DNA of 64,000 bases from Lateolabrax maculatus (taxonomy: Eukaryota; Chordata; Actinopteri; Acropomatiformes; Lateolabracidae). The DNA is taken from contig CM062214.1 of assembly GCA_031216445.1 (NCBI GenBank), forward strand, positions 19,955,001 to 20,019,000, in the 5' to 3' direction. The notes below the pieces were generated by a model. It was not told where the DNA came from. It worked only from the letters and a program-made list of their open reading frames with translations, and made no database searches. Positions 12,898 to 33,223 of this stretch are shown here, piece after piece. The translations under genes and the position numbers were made by a program. Each line of letters starts with the position of its first letter. The first letter of the stretch is position 1.

Positions 12898-14250
12898 GTA
12901 ACAAATAAGTATGTGACAAGCAAATATAAAAAGGTTGTTTATTGACATGAAAAGTGAAACATACAGTACTTTTAGCCAATATTACGGGTTTGCCTTCAAA
13001 AATGACCAGTACTACCTGCACAAAGGGGGGAAATAAATTCAGAATGTTTAAATGTTAAACCAGCTTTAAACAGTTTAAGCTGCAGTAAACCACAGACAAA
13101 ATACAGAAGACTTCAATCATTCGTTTTAAAAAGAGAGGAGAGAGAGACAGAGACCCACTTTAGATTCCTGTTGAGAGGGAACATCAGAATATGTGTTTCC
13201 AAACAGTATAAGTTGTTGGCAGAGGTAGACAGCAATAATGGATGTCATAATCATAATATATGTTTCACTGACACAAAAACAATATGACTTAAATTTTACA
13301 TTAAAACACAGAAAAAGCAATTGTCTCAAGACATTGCCTATAATGACTACAGTCTAGTGGGGCAACTTATTAAATAACGGTGGGCGTATATAGTAACAGT
13401 AAATACTAAGTTTCAAATTGTACAGCAATGTGTTGTATATTCTTACAAAACTATCAGCTATCTCTCTGAAGTTCATTTTTTTTTTATTCTTTTTTTTTTG
13501 CAAAAGCATAGTATTAGGCTAACAGCCACAAACACTAACCAACAATGATATACAGTTTATGACCATGTATTCAAGGGATTAAATTTATGGTAAACAGAAA
13601 AGTACTGCCAAGTCTACTTTCTGTTATGATCAAAATGTTAAAGATGTTATTCAAACACAGACTCCAATCAACTTCCTTTACAAATTGTTTATGCTTTCTC
13701 ATGTTGGGGCACTCTTGTAGCAGTGCACCTCATGCTGCGAGTGTTAGTGCTCTTGCAAAAAATGACAAGAGAATGTGACGTATTTCCTCACAATAATCCA
13801 GAAAGAAAATAGCTTTGGCATCTGATTTTAACAGACAATGTTTTATAAATTTACAAACAATGTTATACTGTAGGTGTAACTATAATACTGCAGAGAAAAG
13901 GTGAGAGTTAACAAAAGTGTTCAATATACAAACAAAAATTGCATGTGACACTGACAAGTAAAATGTACACTTACATTTTTAAGGTGAGAGTCGTGAGAAA
14001 TCTAATTTAAACAAGCGTTAAGCAACTCAGCTTTGGCTCACTTTACTTTCGTTATAACACTCTGTGGCAAACTCTGCTAAAATGAACTTCTATGGGACTC
14101 TGACATAGTCTGTTGTATTTATCTGACACACAAATTCTGTAGTGGATACTCACATTTCTTGTAAGAAAAGCTGTTTACGTGATTACGGGGGAAAAACATC
14201 CATACAAGCCTTTTTTTTCATCCACCAATTCATGGTCCATTGGGGCCTTC

Positions 14251-17200
14251 TCATGCACTTTGTTGCTCAATCCCAGTGCTACTTCCAAACAGGGTAACCA
14301 GCTGCTCCTCATAGTTAGCAATGTTTCTCTTCATGATGTCCATGCACGGGCCCAGCAATCTCTCAAAGGCTTTAACGTCCAAGACTGCCAAAAAAAAAAA
14401 AAAAAACATAACAAAACAGATGAGTCAGACATAGTTTTGGGAGAGTTATGTAAAATAATAATGGTAAACTGGCAAAAGTTTGCATGCATACATAATATGT
14501 GAATAATCATAAAATTGCAAAAAAATGTACCCAAGCATTTGACGCTCCCCACAGCATAGGCTGATGCAGCTCTGGGCTTGTTTGTGACAAGCGCCAACTC
14601 CCCAAAATACTGGCCCCTAGAGCATGTGGTGATATCCACTTCCTCTTCCTCCTGGTCTTTTTTCGTCTGGCATGAAAGAAAAAGACACTATAAGATACTA
14701 AAAAACACCAAAGAAGATTTTTTTACACTTAGACGGTAGACTAGGCAAACATACCCTGCTTCTTTTCATGGAGATTCTAACCTGGCCAGACTCAACAATG
14801 TAGAAGCAATCCGCTAAATCACCCTGTAATGCAAAACATTCATGTAATCATAAATGAGCACAAAATCATTTATAAATTCTAACAGAAAATAAAAAGACCA
14901 ATCCAAGAACAGATCATACAAAGAGATTCATCACCTGAGCAATAATCTGCTGTGAATCATTGTACACCTTAGTGGATAGGACGTCAACTACCTTCATTCT
15001 CTCTGAGAGCTGTGGATGAAAGGATATGTGGTTGACAATGGTGTTACTGTAAATGCACACTGAACTTTCTTAGCGCTGGAGGACAAAGCTAATATTAACC
15101 TCTAATGACGTAAGCAGTGGTAGCGTTTCAATGAATGCCTCATACAGCCTCCTCTTCTTGGCATTGTTCTTCACTATTATCCTCCTGAATGTCAGACGAT
15201 CCTGAAACACAGATTTACAGAAAAGAAAACCATTCAGGTTCATGCCTTAAAGACACAGTGAAATCCTGGCTCCATGTGTTGTTATATATGTATATGTAAA
15301 CAAAAAATCATATTTTTGACTATCAAAAGCCCTATCTTTTCTCTTCTTGTAAAATGTTGCAATATTTATAATAAATCATCTTAAACTTGGAGGAAAACAC
15401 ATAAAGTAATAATAATAATGATAATAGTGCACACAATGGAGAAATAATCCAGGATGACTATAAAGTCTGGCATCATCATCATTTTTAATGCTTGTTTTCC
15501 CTGCATTCTTTAAAAATCTGGATGGCTGGGTAGTAACACTCATTTACATTTTCCCTAAAGTTCCAGACTGTTCTGGCTCCCTTTCACCAAAGCTATAGCT
15601 CATATGAAACAACATTTTGCAGTAGGGGTCGCTGTAAACCGGATTTTAAGCAAGCAGAGCTTCTCCTGCAAACCACTCAGGATATTTCAGGCAGCAGCAC
15701 CCATGTCTTCATGTCTTCCTTCTGCTTTCCGTGTAAACCTTTAGAAATCGCTCAGTTGTGTGTCATTTAAGATGGATTATATACAGTTTAGACTCAAATA
15801 ATGGCCAGCAACATGTTATATGACAACATGCAGTGGTAGATGGTTACATACTGTACTTTAGGAAATATAGGCAGCTGCCTTGGGCGCCCTCTAGCTGGGG
15901 AAAAAAAACAAATCCCACCCAAACAGGGCTCGAACCTTGTGGTAAAGCGGTCAGTAGACCTGGGACTTGTTCACAGACTCAAACACACACTACAAGTACC
16001 CAGGTCGACAGGGGATACAGCTGCAACCTGCCCAGTCTGCACATAGATGACATAACAAAGCTGTTACCCACAGTTTAAGGACATGACCCTCACTGAGTCA
16101 TTAATAAACAAGTTGCTTCACAGAAAGAGTAGCAACTGAATGTTCTGGCCACAGTTTATAAAATAGCTGATCCATGATGTTGTTGGCAGCCCCAGTTTTT
16201 ACATTTGTATTACTTATAACATCTTGAAAACCCAACAGCCTGAGTTCATCTGAGGTGAACATTTTTTAAAACAGACATGTATAGCCTTGTTTAGCTGAGC
16301 TGATCTGATAGCTCAGGTCTGAATGGGTAACAAAATGTTTTTTAATTGGCCTGTATTAACATTCATAAATATATATTTTTTCCACATTCATAAGCTTTAA
16401 TTTATGCATTAATGAACATGGAAATTCATATTCAGGGGCATGATAAGTGCTCTCTCACTTTTTGTTACATTCACTGAGTTTTGTACAATGTTATCTCAGT
16501 CAGACAACATGATCTCACCTATGGTACCAGGTACCAACACTGCCTCAGACAACCTGGATATTTACTGTAAATCATAACAGCTGACAGCACAGCATGTTAT
16601 AAAAACCTGAGCACGGAGCCAACTGTGCTCTTGCATTAGAATTTAATGGTTTACTCACTAGGCACCAAAGGGCTCCAGGCGAGGTGGCAATTATTGTGGC
16701 TGCCCTGGGTGTGTTGTACATCAACGCCAGTTCTCCAAAGCTGCCTCTGTTATCATAGCAGCCTACCAGCTTATCTGCTCCATCAACCTTCACGAAAATG
16801 TTAAATGTCCCACTGAATATAAATACAAAGGAAGAATAGACAATCAGGGAAAATATAGACTTGGCAACCGTATTAGTGTCTCTGGAGGAAATCTTTAGTC
16901 AGTAGCAAACACTGATGTTATGGATTATTTTACAACTGTATCGATTTATATATGTATGGTATATGTAACAATCAATGATCTGATTAAAAAAAAAAGAGTA
17001 ACTAATATCATGGAAATGTTACGAAAGATCACCTTTCAATAACATAGAAGTTGTCCCCATCATCATCTTGATCAATGATGTGCTCCCCTTCGATGCAGAA
17101 CTTCTCAAACATGGCATCCAGCACCTGAGACATCTCTTCCTGTGATGGTGTGAAATATCAGTCAAATATTTCAACTGAAACAATCATGCAGAATCCACTC

Positions 17201-19580
17201 AGCGGGCTGTTGCGGCTACTTAAAAATAACCATCTTTAAAAATCATGCATAGTGCACTGAGCTGTGGCCAAAAAGCTGCTGGCCTCAGGCCATGTTCTCC
17301 TCTGTGTGATTTAAGAGATGACAGAGCACAAACCTGAGGACTATAGAGTGCTTATAGAACAATCCACTCACCGGATCCAAATTCTTGAACAGGAGAATGT
17401 CCCTACATGATTCCTGTAGTCTCTGTCTCTGCTCATCGGTTTTTGGGTAGGTGACCTGCAAATTGAAGCACAGTCTTGTAATATGACCCCTATGATGGCC
17501 GGCACAATAAAGTACACACAGAAGACTATAATGTTCACAGTTTGATTCAAAGCTACAGCTCATACTGTTTGGACAAATCAACCTCAATATTAAGACAGGA
17601 ACTTTGCGGTATGAAACACAGTTTACCCATGGCTCTTTATCCTCCTCATCTTCATCAGGATTGAAAGCTTCAGCACACACTGCATGAGAGAGATCAACAA
17701 ATGAATGAACTGGAAACTCTGCTTAAAATGCTTAAAATGTAACTGAATACTTTGGCTTGCTCATACTTTCCATTCAGACTGACAAAAATTAGGATCTCAT
17801 CCTAATACAGCTAAGTTATTCTTGTGAAGCCTTACTATTATCATGAGCAAAAGGTTTTTTGTAGTACTTGTCCTGATCTTCCCACCCGCGTCACTCACTG
17901 ACATTATTAACCAGGCTCGAGACAAAGTGGTTTCACAAACTCTAATAAATCAACACTATTATAATAAGATGAAGACAGGGAGAAAAGACAGATGGAAAAA
18001 TACTTCAATACTGCTTGTACTGGGACAAATCTGACGTAGCCTCAGTATTCAAGTGTCAAATAAGTTTTATACGTTTCCAGCACTGACACTGTCCAGAGTT
18101 TTCCTCTTGACAGAACAGACTTTTAACCACCAGCAACAACTCACCTGATGCTCTCCTGACGAATCTGTTTATTACCGGGGCTGCAAAAGCATAAAAGAAT
18201 ATACATTTAATATGTTAAATTTCATCACAAAGTAAACCTTACAGTATTGAATTACTTCTTGGAAGGGTTAGGTTAATGCACTGCGCTTCTCCATGTACAG
18301 TAGTACATGTGTAATGGAGTATAACCAGCCCTGTGCTCATTAAAGATCCATATTCATTTGGGTAAAACCTGAATAAGGACAGCTGCTTTGAAGTGCGTTT
18401 GCCTCTTTGAAATTAATTTAAATGAGAAAAAAGAAAATTCAAATGTAAAACACAGCAAAAAGTGCCAAGCTCCAACACAATAGCTGGGTATGAAATATAC
18501 ATTAGATTGGAGGTCTCATCCATTAATAGCCTGCCCCCAGTGTTGTCCGGGGTGGCTCATCGGAATACCATTAAGAAAAGGCACTGGAGGTGTGCTGGGG
18601 GAAGAAATTGGGACCCAAAAATACTACAGTAGTTACTTTAATGACTGAACACAGTCCTTATATAACCATTGCAGCCAGCCTTGCAGACCCCACCACTCAT
18701 TGGGATGCTGTGTCAGAGCTCTGGGTTGCTGTGCTACTCGCTGCACCTTATGGCAATACTGCGCCGGCCATCGTGTCCAATCTGACCACAGTTTAGAAGG
18801 CCCGGATGAATCTAGGGCTGGCAGAAGTCACGTTTTGGCATTGCTCGCATCACAGCAGAGCTTTAGTTTTTCCTGCCTTTATCTGCTTTATCAGATTATT
18901 TTTTTTCATACATAACCAGGGCAGGCCCATCCGGCCTGCACCTGAAACTGAAAATATTCAAATGACCTAGAGGCGCAGGGTCTTTCTAAAGAACACACGG
19001 TCCCCCTTTTTTTTTTTTATTTTATTTCCCCGCAGCTGCTGTCCTTATCACAAAAAAAAAAAAAAAACGTGTCTGCGTGGATGGAGAGCGAGACACGTTC
19101 ATTAACCATCAGTCAGCCTCCGTGACCATATAAGGCGAATGACAGAGCCATGGTGGATGCAAGGCGGCGAGCGGCGGAGCATCGCTGCGCCTCTTCTTCT
19201 CTCCCGCCGAGCACACAGCCACACATGCTCATCACTCGCAATAAATTAAGGTCGTCCTCTTTCACATGTCCGACTGGCACACAGCTCGGTAAACGTGTTG
19301 GCCTACCTATGAATTCCTCGTCGTCGTCGTCCTCCTCCTCCTCCTCCTCTCCGTTTTCCGAATCGATCTGCATGGCTTCGTCAATGAAATTGACCGCTTT
19401 TCCAGATCTTGGGGCCGAATTTTGGTCATTGCCAAATGAGGCCTCTTTGGTCTCACTTTCCTTCAGCTGGGTGAAGTACTGCAAGGCAAACTCGAGCAGA
19501 TCCCTGGGCTGGTTCCTCAACACTTCCACGGTAAAGCTCTGTAACAGCTCCGTCAGTCCTTCAGGAATTTCTATACTCAT
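14251..19580 (-). CDS. prkar2b: cAMP-dependent protein kinase type II-beta regulatory subunit, 11 exons, 407 aa
   Basis: PKA RII-beta holds the catalytic subunit inactive until cAMP binds and docks the holoenzyme to AKAPs. Exons in transcript order: 19580-19307, 18180-18145, 17679-17627, 17455-17372, 17139-17033, 16812-16659, 15201-15100, 15009-14935, 14823-14755, 14666-14531, 14384-14251. They total 1224 bases in frame. Residues 1-45 (MSIEIPEGLTELLQSFTVEV) are the dimerisation/docking domain. An acidic Glu/Asp tract precedes the inhibitor site RRAS-V, with Ser103 as the autophosphorylated serine typical of RII. Two cyclic-nucleotide-binding domains follow, with phosphate-binding cassettes FGELALMYNTPRAA (Glu212, Arg221) and FGELALVTNKPRAA (Glu341, Arg350). 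The beta assignment rests on the N-terminus, the APVINRF-x-RRASVCAE block and the C-terminal helix. Differences from the human residues I remember: Asp for Gly in the IDQGDDGDN block, and WCLDR for WGLDR. hbp1 follows downstream in the same orientation. Confidence 0.96.
19126..19135. promoter_or_regulatory. Perfect CArG box (SRF site) in prkar2b intron 1
   Basis: CCATATAAGG fits the SRF consensus CC(A/T)6GG exactly. It lies 172 bases inside intron 1, downstream of the exon 1 donor, in the GC-richer 5' part of the gene. Function is inferred from the motif only. Confidence 0.4.
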
Positions 19581-22500
19581 TCCTGTTCTCAGTCTATGGA
19601 TGTGGACAAAACCGGTTTGCTGCGAATTTGAAATGATCAAAAGCATACAGCTGAAACAAAAAAAAAAAAGGAGAGGGAAAAAAAGAACCGAGATTAGCAG
19701 GCGATGTAGTCAGGCCACCCAGTCAGCAAGCCATCCACAGCGGATCCTCTCTTATTCTTGAATGAAAATGGCTCTGGATTTCTGGTCCAAGCATCTTCTG
19801 CTGCTTCTGGCTACAGGAAACCCACGCATGTGACCCAGGAATCCATGGCAACCACCTATCCAGGGATTGCGTATGAGCAGCAGCAGCGCAGAAACTGCAG
19901 TCAGTCGCAAAATACAAATTATGGGAACGAGAAACCCTCTGGTATCAGCCGGAGATCGATTTTCACTCAGAGGGATGAGATGAGATATTGGATGTCCATA
20001 TTATGTCTGTTGTCCAGTAGTGCGCTTCAGATTTCTTGTTGTATGGCCATACATATAAAAAAATAAATAAATCTGTGTTTATTTGCACAGAACGACATTA
20101 AATGTCTCACAAGACCATTTTAAAATAATGCAAAATATAACGATGACAATGGGGATATAAAATAGGAAAACGAAGCAAAAATAGTCCTGCTAAAGATAAA
20201 AAGGTGCTATCATAGATAATAAATAGGAAATTATATCGTATATATGATCATTCATTTACAGTGAGATCAAACAGGTTAAAACACGTTGTAATGTACAGGA
20301 AGAACTTGCAATCATACTGTTACTCTATCTTAATTCCAATTATGAATTACACCAATAAACTAATTAATAGCTGCAAGACAAAGGCTCGTTGTAGAGGGAT
20401 TGTTCCTTTAACAGCACCAGCAGTTTAGAGCTATTTCTTGTTTCAGAAAAAATCAAAACTTTTGATGGATATTTTAATGTCATGGGACCTTTCAGGCAAA
20501 TGTAATAAAACATACAGGGAAAGTTGTTGAGACAAAAATGCCTGAAAAAAGGACTGAAACTAAAACGTGATAGTCAACAGTGATGAAGTGATTTGGGTTT
20601 GAAAAATACTGATCAGTGAATATATCGTATGTTTCTGACATGGATAAAACGAGCCTTCCTTTACATTTCCTTACAGTACAAGAAAACCTAATTTCTGGGA
20701 ATCACCTGTGCCCTAAAACTGGTAACTCTCTCCAACTGTGCTCTCAACTTTATCTTTGCAGTTCTCAGGTTGCTCAACTCAACTTTAAACACAACACAGC
20801 TAATCGGGGAGAACTAGAACAAAAGAAAGCAGAGGGAAAAGGAAAGGTAAAATAAAAATTGCACGTTCATGACAAACCCTTCGGCTTCAGAAGAAATACT
20901 GGAGCAGATTAGGTGAGCCAAAAACCCACAGGCTGCCAGAATGTGCAACAGCCCTCCTTTGTGTGTGCCATATTGTGGGGATTATCATGGTGTGTTGGAA
21001 TTTGATGGTAGAGAACAGAGGTCAAAGATAGATGAAGGAATAATTCTACAGGTTAGCAGCAGGGAATCACTTGAGGAAAAAAAAAAAAAAAAAACTATCA
21101 AAAAAGCACAGCTATTATCTGCTCTGGTTGTCCTCTGTGCCTCAGTGGCTCTGCTCTGAGACCCCTCCCTCTTCTGTGGCCCATATCTGTCACTCTTTGT
21201 TAAGAAGGCACAACATTTTCTCACTCGGGCGAACATGGAGTGATCCGTAATGCAACGTTGCTGCTGCTTAGACTGACTGTGAGCTGTCCACCAAAGGGAT
21301 TTTATTAGGATGTGTACAGTACAACCCCATCACGGTATCGCTTGTACTGTAAGAAGTCATCAGAGGCTGCTGTTAGTGGCGAGCACTGTGCATCAGCCCT
21401 GCTCTCTGAACCATAGATCCTGAAGATTGTTACTGCTTGATGCTTCTCAACATACAAAACAAACCTTGCAGCTGTGGAATTATCACACTTCAATGTGCAG
21501 AGAATTCGTGAATCGTTCTTAGGTCGCAATATGACTTTGGGTTGTCATTTACAAAATGCAATAAGGTTCAAATGAATAGTTGCACATGTGGTTTACTGTA
21601 TATACAAGCAGGAATTGGCCTTTGTTGACATTTGGAATAAGGCTCGGTATTTACACAGTACAACAGGAGGCAGTCAACCTACTGTATTTGAAGATTAGAT
21701 GACAGACATGTGACAGACATGAATATACACACAGTTTATTAGGTAGGATACAAGAGTCCTGCTTTCATGAGGGTTATAATGTCCAACCCTCCTTGATCTA
21801 TTAGGGGGACAAAATTGTAAAACAACACAGTACAATTCAACAGCACCACATATTGCAGCTTCGAAAGTGACAGTTAAGCTGAATCAACACCTCTCTAAAA
21901 CAAAAAAAAGGAACATTATAACTTTCATTATTACACAGTACATGCTGTTGTCTGCAGCTGAAGAGCAGTGTGGGGTCAAGCTACAATGCTAATATGACAC
22001 TAGCCCATGGGTCTAATAAGTGTTAATATCTTATTAAAAAAACTTTCTTTTGGTAGCAATATAACTCGACTTCTATGGTTCAGCTTTGGGTACATAAACT
22101 AAGATCAGGTGTGGGAATTCATTCATCTCAGAATGTGGGCCACAGCTTTGCCCATATTTTACACATCCAAAGGAAATGTGCTGACCGGGTAGCTTACCCA
22201 CACATCTACCACATCATCCAGAGTGTTTCTTTACTTTCCCAGCCGTTCATACCTGCTATAAAACCTAGAAAATGCATCTGCTAATGCTTCTAATATTTAT
22301 GATGGCAAAGACAATGTAGAGGACGCTTCTTCACCAAACTTCTCTACAAATGTACTTAAGACATTAAACTGAACTGCTTATGATCTACTTTTTTGTGATA
22401 CATTTCATTCTTAGTGAAACTAATTTCATTCACCATTTTTTTCCCCAAATAAGAAAAATAATCAATTGCGGGTAAAACCTACTCACTCGTTATATACACT

Positions 22501-24290
22501 GTGACTGATTTAAAAAAAAAAAAAAAAAAAGGCAACCTTAATGGTACTGAAGTGAACTTAACTTGAGTATGACATTAACTATGTGTATCTAATAGACTGG
22601 CAACTGAGTATATATCAACAGTACAATATTTACTGTAGTTCATGAGTTTAGAGATTCTTATTAATACACCAAATAGCACCATCAAGATATGAGTGACTGT
22701 GCCACCTACTGGGCATACTATTGTAATGCAATGTTTAGGGTTAAAAAAAAACATGTTTTCCTCTGTTATGTATCAATTTTTGATGAATCATTCTGGTGTT
22801 TACTCAGATCCTTCATTACACAATGAAACACCTTCCTGATCGATTACCTGCAACCTAATCACAGTACGCTGGAAGGAGCATTAGATAGGGACATGGCGTG
22901 AAACAAGCAGTAGATCAGTGCGGGGGAGAAGTGGTCAACATTGTTACTCTTCAGTGGATGGCAAAGGAGGGTTAATGTTATAATTTTATGGTGTATCTGT
23001 TTTTACATTAAAATGTACTGTGAAATATGAATATTTGCAGAAATAATAATAATAAGAATAATAACTTTCTGTTGATACATTAATTCTGAGGCCTCAGGTA
23101 CTACGGAGAGATATGTCTTCTCTGAGGTGACCACAGTGCTGCTCCCAGGCCGTGTCAATGGACTGTCCTTCCAGCACCTTGTTGCCAACATGGACTTTTA
23201 TTCACACACCCTTTTTGTGACAACAATCACAGAAAACCATAGCATCCAACAATTCTGTCAATAATTGAGTGACTCTTACCTGGATAAACTGCCTCTCCAC
23301 TGCAACACAGTATTGATTTTGTTCACTTTCTGTAAATGAAATAAATCATCAAACCACAACATGCTCAGTAAAACTGTTCAGTGAAGACATCCAGGAAAAA
23401 CCCTCTACTGTATATCAAGTGTTGCAGATTTTAAATTTTTTCTCGAAGATGGTATGTATTCTTTCTTGAATCTTCAATGTAGTCACAGAAAAGCACTCAA
23501 CATTTCACAGCAAAAAAATAAAAAAAATAATGACAATCAATTCCTTGAATTATCTGTTTTCAAAAGTTTCTCTCTGCATGATTCAAGTCATTGCAGTCAA
23601 AAAAAAAATTAACGTCACTATTAACCTTTACTGGAAGATTAAAAAATAATTTACATACTTGAGTTTGAGGAAGCTTCCAACATTATTTTGATGTTTCAAT
23701 GAAACTGAAAAACTAGAGATTCATTGGCATTGTGTCGATCGAAGGTTTTGTACTTCAAATGATGTTTAAGTTGTGCAGCAAACTGAATACTTCAAAATCC
23801 ATTTTTCTGAGGTATGCTTTGAGAAACATACCGACAGAAATCTTGGCAAACAGAAAAGAAGCTCAAGCTGCTTCTTTTATCTGTTTAAGTGTTTCCCTTG
23901 GCATTAATTAATTTTGCAATCTGACCATTATGATTTGGCTTCTTAAGAGATTTTTGGTTGCCTTATGTTGCAATTACAATTTCAAAAGGCCTGATGGACA
24001 GATGGTCCTTGAAACGCATTTGTATAAGTGCAAATTTCAGTTTGCTAAAAGCCTTTTCTATCAAGTGTCTATCCTTTGTAATTTGTTATTCACACACCAA
24101 AGTATGTTGTCAACATATATAATAATATATAAGAATATATAAGATTCACAATACAATGTTGCATTTTTTTCCCCCTCCTTTACTTCCAAAAACACTACAG
24201 TCAAAGCAACTTCCTTTTAGCTACTTGTGTATTTTTAACATCAATGTGTTTCACAACACCAGACAGACACTGTATGTCCTTTTTCCAGGA
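19581..24290. other. Intergenic region between prkar2b 5' end and hsp90b1 3' end
   Basis: The first few hundred bases above 19580 should contain the prkar2b 5' UTR and promoter; no TATA box is obvious. The rest is AT-rich with A-runs near 21080 and 22510 and no recognisable gene. One stretch, about 23080-23250, is open on both strands (see findings). I found no RNA gene or intact transposon. Confidence 0.6.
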
Positions 24291-24294
24291 AACA

Positions 24295-24300
24295 TTTATT
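24295..24300 (-). terminator. Poly(A) signal AATAAA of hsp90b1
   Basis: Canonical AATAAA on the minus strand, 226 bases after the hsp90b1 stop codon. It implies a short 3' UTR ending near 24.28 kb. Confidence 0.75.
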
Positions 24301-24525
24301 CGATCATGAGACAGGATCGCATCTTTCCATAAACAGGTCAGTTAAATATTAACAAATTTACAGTCATGAGGAATGTAATAAAAAAAAAAACAAGAACAAA
24401 CAAAGCTCGCCTTAAAAAACCCCAAACCAGGAACCCCACCCAGGACAGCATCGACCACTGTGGCACTGGAACAAGACTCAAATCCATTTCCAGCTCCATT
24501 GCTTCATGCTCGTCTATTAAGTGCT

Positions 24526-31340
<6,815 letters not shown>

Positions 31341-31482
31341 TATTGATTTTACAGATACACTCGAAGGACGAGGTGAAACAAAAGCCGGGAGATGAGTGCA
31401 CGCAGCACTGCCTTCACGAGAGAGACTGACAAGCCACCTCTCCCACCAAAAGAACCCACTCCGTTCAACCCGTGACGGCCGA

Positions 31483-31501
31483 CCAATGGCTGCGCACCAC
31501 G
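31483..31501 (+). promoter_or_regulatory. ERSE (CCAAT-N9-CCACG), hsp90b1 promoter
   Basis: Exact match to the ER-stress response element bound by NF-Y (CCAAT) and ATF6 (CCACG). It starts 143 bases upstream of the hsp90b1 ATG, in inverted orientation relative to the gene. Extra CCAAT boxes lie at 31514-31518 and 31546-31550. Confidence 0.85.
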
Positions 31502-31583
31502 CACAACCGTCGGCCAATCAGGGCGCAGTGCCCGGCGCGCGTTGTCCAATCAGATGCTTCAACATAAGTCAATACCCGAAAAT

Positions 31584-31602
31584 CGTGGCTAGACACCATT
31601 GG
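31584..31602 (-). promoter_or_regulatory. Second ERSE (CCAAT-N9-CCACG), hsp90b1 promoter
   Basis: On the plus strand it reads CGTGG, nine bases, ATTGG, which is a perfect ERSE in the same orientation as hsp90b1. It starts about 244 bases upstream of the ATG and 101 bases from the first ERSE. Confidence 0.85.
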
Positions 31603-32237
31603 ACAAGAATGAATAATCAGCACATCACTTCCTAACATTTACCTCTCTGTGGAGAGAGAGAGAGAAAAAAAAAATCTCAGTCAACATATTGGTTAAACTT
31701 TGATTTTCTTATGCAATGTTGCGGCCAAGTGACACACGGAAGCTTGCTGATACTGAAGATGAAAGCACGATTGTTTTATGGCTCTTTTGTCGCTGACTGT
31801 AACATTGTGTCTGTGTCTGTTTCAGACTGTGTCAGTCTAAATGATATGGTGTTTATCTACGTGTGTGGATATAATTTATTATTTAGGCTATCTGCATTGC
31901 CGGTCCTGTAAAGGTGTGGTTTTATTATACTGGGATTACCTGCTGTGTGCTGAGTACATATGATCTGCACCACTCATCTCTGTCCACAAGGTGGCCCTAT
32001 TGAGTTAGTGAGTTTAAAACTTAGGGTTTTTTTTTTTTTTTCTTTTTACAAACACACAGTCTGATCAATGTTTGTGTCATACTGGAATCACTAATGGGTG
32101 GATAACTAGTGCATAACATTATCATACAAATGTGTGCATTATTGTGGAGCTTGCTTGGCCTGTTTGATGAGTGTCTACCCGGTCATGTTGGTGTAGGGCA
32201 AAGCTACAGGTGTCAAATAGCAGTTATAGTTAGTTAT

Positions 32238-32327
<90 letters not shown>

Positions 32328-33223
32328 GGGAGTTATTGAATATAAAATAGAATATAGTACATTGAACATTTTAAAGCATTTTGGTCCTTTGATTCACTTT
32401 TAAAGCCAGTGCTTGCATCAATGGCAGTTATAAGTTTTATTGCATCAGTTGCTATAAAATGTTTTTCATCCGTTAATTAACAAAGTGTAATATTTTCTCA
32501 ACTGGAAGCCAATTTCCACAGAAACATTTAAGAAATAGAGGAAAGGGTCAGAATGACAAAGTAAATACATTTATGGCAAATCCAAATGATAAGTCAAAAG
32601 TTTGATTAAAAATCACAATTCTGCCTTAAAAAGTCAAATTATTGATGAATTATCTAAGTGTTATGATTTAGTGTCTTGTAATTTTGACCTTGGCATGCTT
32701 ACTGAATTTATGAGATTCTAAGTCATAAAGTAAACTTTCTGAGTCATAATTAGAAGATAGTGAAAGGTTTGTCACAAATTTTGACTTATCAAGAAAAACG
32801 TGAAACAATAAGGCAGAATAATGAGATACTCAGTCAACCTTTGGACATTTAAAGTAATTAAAAGTCAACTAAAACCAGTCATCTCACATTTTGACTTACA
32901 GTACCATGGTTGTTTTCTATTTTTGTCACTCTTACAGTAGCTTTATATAATACTTATATAATCCTCTTCTGGCCTATGCATATTTGATGCGTGTCTCCGG
33001 CCACGCATCGCAGCTGTTTCACGGACAGTGGGAGGCGGCCGAGCTGCAGACGCACCAGCCTCTGATTCGCTGGTTGGCTGGGACCTTGCCAAACCCGGAA
33101 GTGACGTGCAAAGCGACCATCCGTGCACAGTTTCGGTATTTGCAGAGGAGTCTCTGAGCCGCATGCAGCCGACTGGTAACCCACCACGACCTGCACACGG
33201 GCTGCCGCCCAAAGAACCGAGCC
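31603..33223. other. Intergenic spacer between divergent hsp90b1 and nt5dc3
   Basis: The proximal hsp90b1 promoter ends near 31600. Middle sequence is AT-rich and contains a compound microsatellite at 32241-32330. From about 32990 to 33223 the base composition becomes GC- and CpG-rich, as expected for the nt5dc3 promoter and 5' UTR. No gene is seen in between. Confidence 0.65.
32241..32330. repeat. Compound (TG)15 - (GA)n microsatellite
   Basis: TG alternation at 32241-32270 passes directly into about 45 bases of GA (32274-32318) and a GGGA-interrupted tail. Confidence 0.97.

Noticed and set aside
15915..15965. tRNA-like B box (GGTTCGAGCCC on minus strand) inside a prkar2b intron
   Set aside because: Isolated B-box match; flanking bases do not fold into a tRNA.
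19150..19761. 203-codon plus-strand frame rich in serine
   Set aside because: It is the antisense of prkar2b exon 1; the poly-Ser run is simply the complement of the acidic Glu/Asp codons, and the minus-strand protein is clearly homologous.
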